Source of the DNA: Bolinopsis microptera | Lineage: Eukaryota; Ctenophora; Tentaculata; Lobata; Bolinopsidae | Assembly: GCF_026151205.1 (NCBI RefSeq) | Contig: NC_087084.1 | Span: forward strand, 9,236,894 to 9,300,893 | Length of the DNA stretch: 64,000 nt | Direction of reading: 5' to 3' | In this document: positions 62,352 through 64,000 of the stretch, piece after piece | Layout: each line of letters begins with the position of its first letter | How positions within the stretch are numbered: position 1 is the first letter of the stretch | Position numbers and translations under genes: made by a program | The notes under the pieces: generated by a model | Told to the model about the DNA's origin: nothing | Databases searched by the model: none | Seen by the model: only the letters and a program-made list of their open reading frames with translations

Positions 62352-62450
62352 AATTTGTAGGTTTACAACCTGAGAGGACGCGCGCCGAGTTGGACTCGTC
62401 GACGGTCAATATATGGAACATATATTTTACGAGTATCACCCGTTAAGCGA
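62352..62450. repeat. Dispersed repeat, copy 2 (inverted)
   Basis: It contains AGTTGGACTCGTCGACGGTC, matching 31972-32075 in reverse orientation. Confidence 0.75.
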
Positions 62451-62767
62451 CATTAAGCATGATTTTTACTTAATTGACAATTCATCGCAGCTCGGCGAGG
62501 CACAGTAGCGCATTTCGCCGATCTAGTCTCATTGAGTGAGCGGCGCGGCACAGTAACGCATTGCGCTACAAGATTTTCACGCGTGGCGCATTCCAATGTC
62601 CAATGTTCAACCAGCTAGCACGTGCAACGTAACACAATTCAGCCAATCAGAGTACAGGAATCCGCAAAGTTAAAGTTGCAAACTTTTGATCGGCCCAAAA
62701 TGGGACTTTTCTGGAGATTTTGAGATAACTCAACATGCAACAACGACGTTGTTTTATATTTTTCTCA

Positions 62768-63033
62768 TGGGGCACAGGGGGAGCTGAAACCAGGTTTTCG
62801 ATCAAACGCTGCCATGTGTAGTCAAACGTCGCCAAAAGTTGCTCTCGTGATCCAATGAGATCGCTGCATTATGTAAGCCAAGCTCCGCATATGAATATAT
62901 ATAATTCAATTATGCATACTAACTTGCAAAATGCAGCGATTTCATTGGACGAGAGCAACTGTTGGCGACGCTTTACTACAAATGGCAGCATTTGATTGAA
63001 AACCTGGTTTCAGACCCCCCTGTGGAGGAGGTA
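62768..63033. repeat. Long inverted repeat (fold-back element)
   Basis: Arms of about 95 bp (CTGAAACCAGGTTTTC ... GCAGCGAT) around a spacer of about 70 bp. No clear flanking duplication. Confidence 0.82.
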
Positions 63034-63185
63034 ACGTTACTTTTACAAAACGAACATGTTACAAAAAATCGGAAGTCTCTAACTCTTTTACTTTCAAATT
63101 TGGCTTTTACTAATTCGCTCGCCCAAAAATTTCACGTGATTTTGGTTTTTATGGTTTTGCAGCCGTACAAAACGGTTTTACATAA

Positions 63186-63268
63186 ACCCTTATCCCAAAC
63201 CTAACCCTAACCATAACCCCGAAGCTAACCATAACCCTTACCACAACCCTAACCCTAACACGAGCCCT
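63186..63268. repeat. Degenerate CCCTAA (telomere-like) tract
   Basis: Repeated AACCCTAACC and variants (AACCATAACC) over about 80 bp, an interstitial telomere-type repeat on the C-rich strand. Confidence 0.75.
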
Positions 63269-63636
63269 AAACAATCGAATTTGTATTTTACTAGCCTGTC
63301 ACGTGACCAAAACGGGTTTTTGCCCATAACTCTCCAGGGAAGCATTTTAACCCTATGTCATGGGGGGTGATTCGGAATCAGCGTCCAAAAATACACCGAT
63401 TCCGATCACTTTCATGCCCAAAGGGCCTTTTCACAAGAATTTTCTTAAAATTTGGGCGAGCGATTTAGTAGGAGCGTTCAAAGTTAAGCCCCATCCAGCA
63501 GCTCGGTGAGGCCTTGGAGGACTTCGCCGCTTCGACGCGCCGCGCAAACTAGCATTCTTGCTTCGTCGATCGTTGCTCTGCTTCGTTGACCATAGTTAAT
63601 GATCAAGCCCGGCACGCGCTACTTCGTAGCACTTGC

Positions 63637-64000
63637 CATTTCGAGAATTGAAAGCGGCGCGCGCTACTTCGAAGAAATTTAGACGAGTAACATCCGTCAA
63701 TTTGCTTCGCATAGCAACGATCTCGATAGATTGACATCGTCAATCAAGGTGAGGCCCAGTGCAGTACATCTTGCCGACCTACCGAAGTGGTTGCGAGGAG
63801 AATTATTTGATGCGCGGCGCGGCCCAGTAGTGCATCGCGCTACAAATTGATTACCTGAGGACCCCAGGCTATTATGTTCATTAACATAAAATAAAGATTT
63901 GGCGGAATGACAGGCTGAGCGCGGCCCAGTAACAAATTGACAAATGTTACTCGTCTAAATTTATTCGAAGTAGCGCGCGCCGCTTTCTTCTCGAAATATT
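63637..64000. repeat. Inverted repeat at the right window edge
   Basis: AAAGCGGCGCGCGCTACTTCGA and about 40 more bases at 63650-63705 recur inverted at 63936-63995, a fold-back element of about 360 bp. Related CGCGCTACTTCGTAGCA text is at 62125 and 63615. Confidence 0.8.

Overview
Organism and setting. This is metazoan nuclear DNA: introns with GT-AG boundaries, poly(A)-tailed and RTE-type retroposons, several families of short inverted-repeat elements, and a decayed CCCTAA tract. An invertebrate, possibly a cnidarian or another non-bilaterian, is my inference from the style of the genes and repeats; nothing here fixes the taxon. LAYOUT. One very large minus-strand gene dominates. It starts at 59997 with a signal-peptide exon and runs off the left edge. 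I could place 37 coding exons (59931-59997 down to 108-199) whose splice phases all agree, giving at least 3,121 residues. Almost all of it is cysteine-rich modules of about 47 residues of the ephrin-receptor-like (GCC2/GCC3) type. One exon alone is 3,786 nt. Four 423-nt exons are near-identical copies. NESTED GENES. Its introns hold plus-strand genes. (1) Two tandem paralogous type I receptors (44764-47017 and 49263-52102) have a signal peptide, a divergent SRCR-like domain, ephrin-receptor-like repeats, one membrane span and a tail full of SH2-type tyrosine motifs. Each was duplicated together with one 423-nt exon of the host gene; a third duplicate has lost its receptor. (2) A six-span membrane protein of unknown family lies at 29601-31314. 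(3) The 22.7-kb intron 5199-27937 holds a family of secreted, extremely acidic decapeptide-repeat proteins: an intact copy (13082-14641), a copy split by a recent LINE insertion (19354-23207), a decayed divergent copy (26884-27623) and a promoter-only remnant (17830-18610). MOBILE DNA. Several insertions can be dated relative to each other because paralogous empty sites or target-site duplications are visible: a 5'-truncated RTE-like element (15426-17606), a LINE with an RNase H domain (21181-22137), a second RTE-like fragment carrying a 1,462-bp TA-flanked inverted-repeat element (23987-25448), two hAT-like MITEs with 8-bp duplications, a 101-bp MITE upstream of an acidic gene, a piggyBac-like MITE (60811-61043), a G-run/C-run bounded element (8659-9354) and a tRNA-derived SINE. 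Several long satellites start exactly at splice sites of the large gene. HOW IT FITS TOGETHER. The region looks like a fast-evolving extracellular-protein locus. Unequal exchange has expanded exons, whole nested receptors and peptide repeats. The paired receptors with differing tyrosine motifs are the best candidate for an undescribed recognition or signalling system; that function is inference only.
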